Positions 4,928 through 6,987 of a DNA stretch of 6,987 nt are shown here, one piece after another. The first letter of the stretch is position 1. Each line of letters opens with the position of its first letter. Below the pieces are notes generated by a model. The model had not been told where the DNA came from, made no database searches, and worked only from the letters and a program-made list of their open reading frames with translations. The position numbers and the translations under genes are program-made. The stretch spans positions 1 through 6,987 of the forward strand of contig JAGODW010000074.1 of assembly GCA_017998025.1 (NCBI GenBank), read 5' to 3'. Source of the stretch: Spirochaetales bacterium. Its GTDB lineage: Bacteria > Spirochaetota > Spirochaetia > DTKZ01.

Positions 4928-6106
4928 ATGAAAAAGAAACAGTATGCCTTTAATATGGAACGCTTTATGCAGAAACAGCGTTTTGAGAAGATTGTCGAGT
5001 TTACCAAAGACAAAGAAACACCTTTTTTGATCCTTGATACTTCCATTGTACGGAAACGGTTTGAAGAGATTCATCATTTTCTTCCGTTCGCAAAAATCTA
5101 CTATGCCGTCAAAGCAAATCCTATGGATGAAATTATTCTTCTGCTCAACTCTCTCGGGTCCCATTTCGATGTTGCTTCCTCGTATGAACTGGAGCAACTC
5201 CTTCGGCTGGGAATAAAACCTGAAAAAATAAGTTTTGGGAATACAATCAAGAAGGAAAAAGACATCGCATTTGCGTTTGAACGAGGAGTACGGGTGTTTG
5301 TAACCGATTCACCGGAAGATATGGAAAAAATCGCCCGTGCGGCTCCAGGTGCTAAAGTATTTTTTCGAACCTATACGGAAGGATTGGGATCGGATTGGCC
5401 TCTTTCCCGCAAATTCGGGGCGCATTCAGATGTTGTGTATTCCATGATTCTCCGTTGTGCAGAGATGGGTCTAGAACCGTACGGCCTTTCCTTTCATGTA
5501 GGCTCTCAACAACGGGATATTGGTCAATGGGATGATGCAATTTCCCGTTGCCATCACCTGTTTGAATCTGTTGCTTCTCAGGGAATCTATCTAAAAATGC
5601 TAAACCTGGGAGGGGGCCTTCCTGCAAATTACCTGGAGCCCACCCTGCCCCTTTCTGTATACACCAGTGAAATTGAGCGACTTCTCTATGAAGATTTCGG
5701 AGATGACATGCCTGAAATCTGGATAGAACCAGGACGCGCACTGGTAGCAGATGCTGGAATCATCGTATCAGAAGTAATATTGATTTCTCAAAAGGCAAAA
5801 AATGAACTGCATCGATGGGTGTATCTGGATGTCGGTGTATTCCGCGGATTGATCGAAACCTTAGGAGAAGCGATAAAATTTCCTATTTATTTCCCCAAAC
5901 GAGGTACTGCGGAGGAGATTGTTCTTGCCGGTCCAACCTGCGATAGCATTGACATTCTGTATGAACATCATCACTACTCCATGCCGAGTTCCGTCTGCAT
6001 GGGTGATAGGGTGTATATTTTCACTGCAGGGGCTTATACGCAGAGCTATTCATCGGTAAATTTTAATGGATTTCCCCCATTGAAAGGATATATTCTACCC
6101 GAATGA
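4928..6106 (+). CDS. Fold-III PLP-dependent decarboxylase, ornithine/lysine decarboxylase type
   Basis: The 392-residue cytoplasmic enzyme should remove CO2 from ornithine or lysine to give putrescine or cadaverine for polyamine supply. It has the alanine-racemase-like barrel with YAVKANP (K62 forms the PLP aldimine), LSFHVGSQ (H190 stacks on PLP), LNLGGGLP (phosphate-binding glycines 228-230) and WIEPGRALV (E267, R270). The C-terminal beta domain contains GPTCDSID (C338 and D339, the active-site pair supplied across the dimer) and TAGAYT (Y370). CDS rather than the CES of diaminopimelate decarboxylase points to the ODC/LDC group. YLDVGVFRGLIETLGEAI (299-316) looks like the bacterial specificity-helix version, so ornithine versus lysine cannot be decided. 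The start at 4928 has GGGAG (4917-4921) 6 nt upstream. A longer frame from the ATG at 4853 lacks a ribosome site. The stop overlaps the next gene by ATGA. Confidence 0.9.
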   Translation: MKKKQYAFNMERFMQKQRFEKIVEFTKDKETPFLILDTSIVRKRFEEIHHFLPFAKIYYAVKANPMDEIILLLNSLGSHFDVASSYELEQLLRLGIKPEKISFGNTIKKEKDIAFAFERGVRVFVTDSPEDMEKIARAAPGAKVFFRTYTEGLGSDWPLSRKFGAHSDVVYSMILRCAEMGLEPYGLSFHVGSQQRDIGQWDDAISRCHHLFESVASQGIYLKMLNLGGGLPANYLEPTLPLSVYTSEIERLLYEDFGDDMPEIWIEPGRALVADAGIIVSEVILISQKAKNELHRWVYLDVGVFRGLIETLGEAIKFPIYFPKRGTAEEIVLAGPTCDSIDILYEHHHYSMPSSVCMGDRVYIFTAGAYTQSYSSVNFNGFPPLKGYILPE

Positions 6107-6837
6107 AAGGTCCGCACCTTCCTTCAACTATCCTTCTCTACCAATCACGACCCGTTCCCTGCCCCTATCTAAGGGGAAAAACCTGGATTACCCATCTATT
6201 TTTAGAATATCAATTCCCTGGAGAAGGGTACGAAACCCTATTATCTTTCGGATTCCGGAGAAGCGGTTATATAGTGTACCGTAATCATTGCCCTGGCTGT
6301 TCTTCCTGTATCCCGTTACGGATCCCGGTTCACCTTTTTAAGCCTTCTTCCAGCATGAAAAAATGTCTAAGACGAAACCGAGACGTTACGATACAGGAAG
6401 GAGGGATTGATTTTGACCCTGAAGTATTTAGCTTGTACCGCAGGTACTGTACGTTTAAGCACGAATTTGAAGACATTAATTACCAGGAGGAAGGATTTCG
6501 GAACTTTCTCTGTTGTTCCCCGCTTGAAACCCGCACCTTGCAATACCGCATCAGAGATCGGTTGGTTGGGGTAAGCTGGGTAGACATCCTTCCCCATTCC
6601 TTCTCCAGCGTATACTTTGCCTTTGATCCAGAAGAAACTTCCCGCAGTTTAGGTACTTTTTCTGTGCTTCATGAGCTAAAACTGGCCGCTGAAAGCGGCC
6701 GCTCTTACTATTATTTAGGATTCTATGTAGCAGATTCCCGGAAAATGTCCTATAAAGCACGGTTTAAACCCTATGAGTTGCTCCTTGACGGTCAGTGGTG
6801 TAGGGTTTCTGAAGAACCGTGTACTATTCATCCGTGA
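6103..6837 (+). CDS. bpt: Aminoacyl-tRNA-protein transferase, Bpt/ATE family (probable aspartate/glutamate leucyltransferase)
   Basis: This 244-residue cytoplasmic protein belongs to the ATE/Bpt group. These enzymes move an amino acid (leucine in characterised bacterial Bpt, arginine in eukaryotic ATE1) from aminoacyl-tRNA to acidic protein N-termini, marking them for N-degron proteolysis. Typical features are CPYL (20-23), GFRRSGYIVYRNHCPGCSSC (50-69) with C63, C66 and C69, and IPLRIPV (70-76). The GNAT-like second half has YRRYCTFKHEFED (112-124), VYFAFDPEETSRSLGTFSVL (170-189), and YLGFYVADSRKMSYKARFKP (204-223) with the conserved RKMSYKARF core, then LLDGQW (227-232). Length is normal. 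Leucine rather than arginine as donor is inferred from the bacterial context only. The start overlaps the decarboxylase stop (ATGA). The nearest purine run (AAAGGA, 6083-6088) is 14 nt away, so translation probably depends on coupling. No ClpS or Clp protease gene is seen here. Confidence 0.9.
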   Translation: MKGPHLPSTILLYQSRPVPCPYLRGKTWITHLFLEYQFPGEGYETLLSFGFRRSGYIVYRNHCPGCSSCIPLRIPVHLFKPSSSMKKCLRRNRDVTIQEGGIDFDPEVFSLYRRYCTFKHEFEDINYQEEGFRNFLCCSPLETRTLQYRIRDRLVGVSWVDILPHSFSSVYFAFDPEETSRSLGTFSVLHELKLAAESGRSYYYLGFYVADSRKMSYKARFKPYELLLDGQWCRVSEEPCTIHP

Positions 6838-6987
6838 CCGCCGATTTATACCACCGGTTTCCTGGCAGTTTCTACTATCATTTTCAATACCCGGGAGTCT
6901 ATCCAGGAAGGGATACTGCACCCATTAGCCAGGATGAACCTTGTTTTACCTCCCATCTGGATTCCTTCTTCTACATTCCGTTTTATA
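6834..6987 (+). CDS. Probable 5' end of an unidentified gene, GTGA-coupled to bpt
   Basis: A frame opening with GTG at 6834-6836 overlaps the bpt stop (GTGA) and stays open for 51 codons to the window edge. It reads VTADLYHRFPGSFYYHFQYP and goes on through YPGRDTAPISQDEP (about residues 23-36) to a final FFYIPFY. The product is rich in aromatic residues, has no signal peptide, and I do not recognise it. Support comes from the junction style, since the other two same-strand junctions here are ATGA overlaps. Against it, there is no convincing Shine-Dalgarno sequence. The frame in line with bpt is also open to the edge (from after the bpt stop, with an ATG at 6934), so the choice is not certain. 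The full length and function lie outside the window. Confidence 0.45.
   Translation, partial: MTADLYHRFPGSFYYHFQYPGVYPGRDTAPISQDEPCFTSHLDSFFYIPFY

Noticed and set aside
5352..5741. Open frame of 129 codons on the minus strand
   Set aside because: It is antisense to the core motifs (HVGSQ, GGG, EPGR) of the decarboxylase and has no domain of its own.
4928..6106. Diaminopimelate decarboxylase or arginine decarboxylase (SpeA) identity
   Set aside because: The GPTCDS motif rather than a CES motif, and the 392-residue length, fit the ornithine/lysine group; SpeA-type enzymes are much longer.
1..6987. CRISPR array, insertion sequence, prophage or defence genes
   Set aside because: No direct-repeat array, transposase, terminal inverted repeats flanking a gene, or defence-type domain was seen; the genes are typical chromosomal genes.

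Overview
The window looks like ordinary chromosome from a spirochaete, most likely of the Treponema/Spirochaeta branch. The main lineage clue is the gene running off the left edge. After a signal peptide it carries an EFENYEG...IETRDQIRG segment that I recognise from memory as the N-terminus of the spirochaetal P83/100 antigen family. Base composition is moderate by eye, and every gene has a normal bacterial start or overlap structure. I see no tRNA, rRNA, CRISPR array, insertion sequence or phage gene.

Layout. Positions 1-2852 hold a leftward cluster, read from the right as: an RlmD/TrmA-type rRNA uracil methyltransferase (2852-1719); a secreted protein with a PQQ/WD-like beta-propeller and a HEAT-like tail (1743-220), overlapping the methyltransferase by 25 bp; and the P83/100-like gene (167 to the edge). 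The last gene also has its own candidate promoter, placed so that transcription would begin at the start codon. An 83-bp divergent control region (2853-2935) with two inverted repeats separates this cluster from a rightward pair: the NADH/NAD+-sensing repressor Rex (2936-3580) and a small lipoprotein (3577-4107), joined by an ATGA overlap.

A leftward FAH-family hydrolase (4828-4115) converges on the lipoprotein with only 7 bp between them. It diverges from a second rightward operon, and the two promoters predicted in that 99-bp gap sit on top of each other. The second operon starts with a fold-III PLP-dependent ornithine/lysine-type decarboxylase (4928-6106), followed by a Bpt/ATE-family aminoacyl-tRNA-protein transferase (6103-6837) joined by ATGA. 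The next reading frame appears to start at a GTG overlapping the Bpt stop (GTGA, 6834) and runs off the right edge.

How the genes relate. Rex would report cellular redox state, and its cotranscribed lipoprotein is an envelope protein of unknown role. The decarboxylase would make a polyamine such as putrescine or cadaverine, and the transferase would tag protein N-termini for degradation; their coupling suggests shared expression rather than a known shared pathway. I find no clear new multi-gene system. The items most worth checking are the leaderless-looking palindromic start of the P83/100-like gene, the inverted repeats at the rex promoter and start codon, the overlapping divergent promoters, and the unassigned proteins next to rex and bpt.
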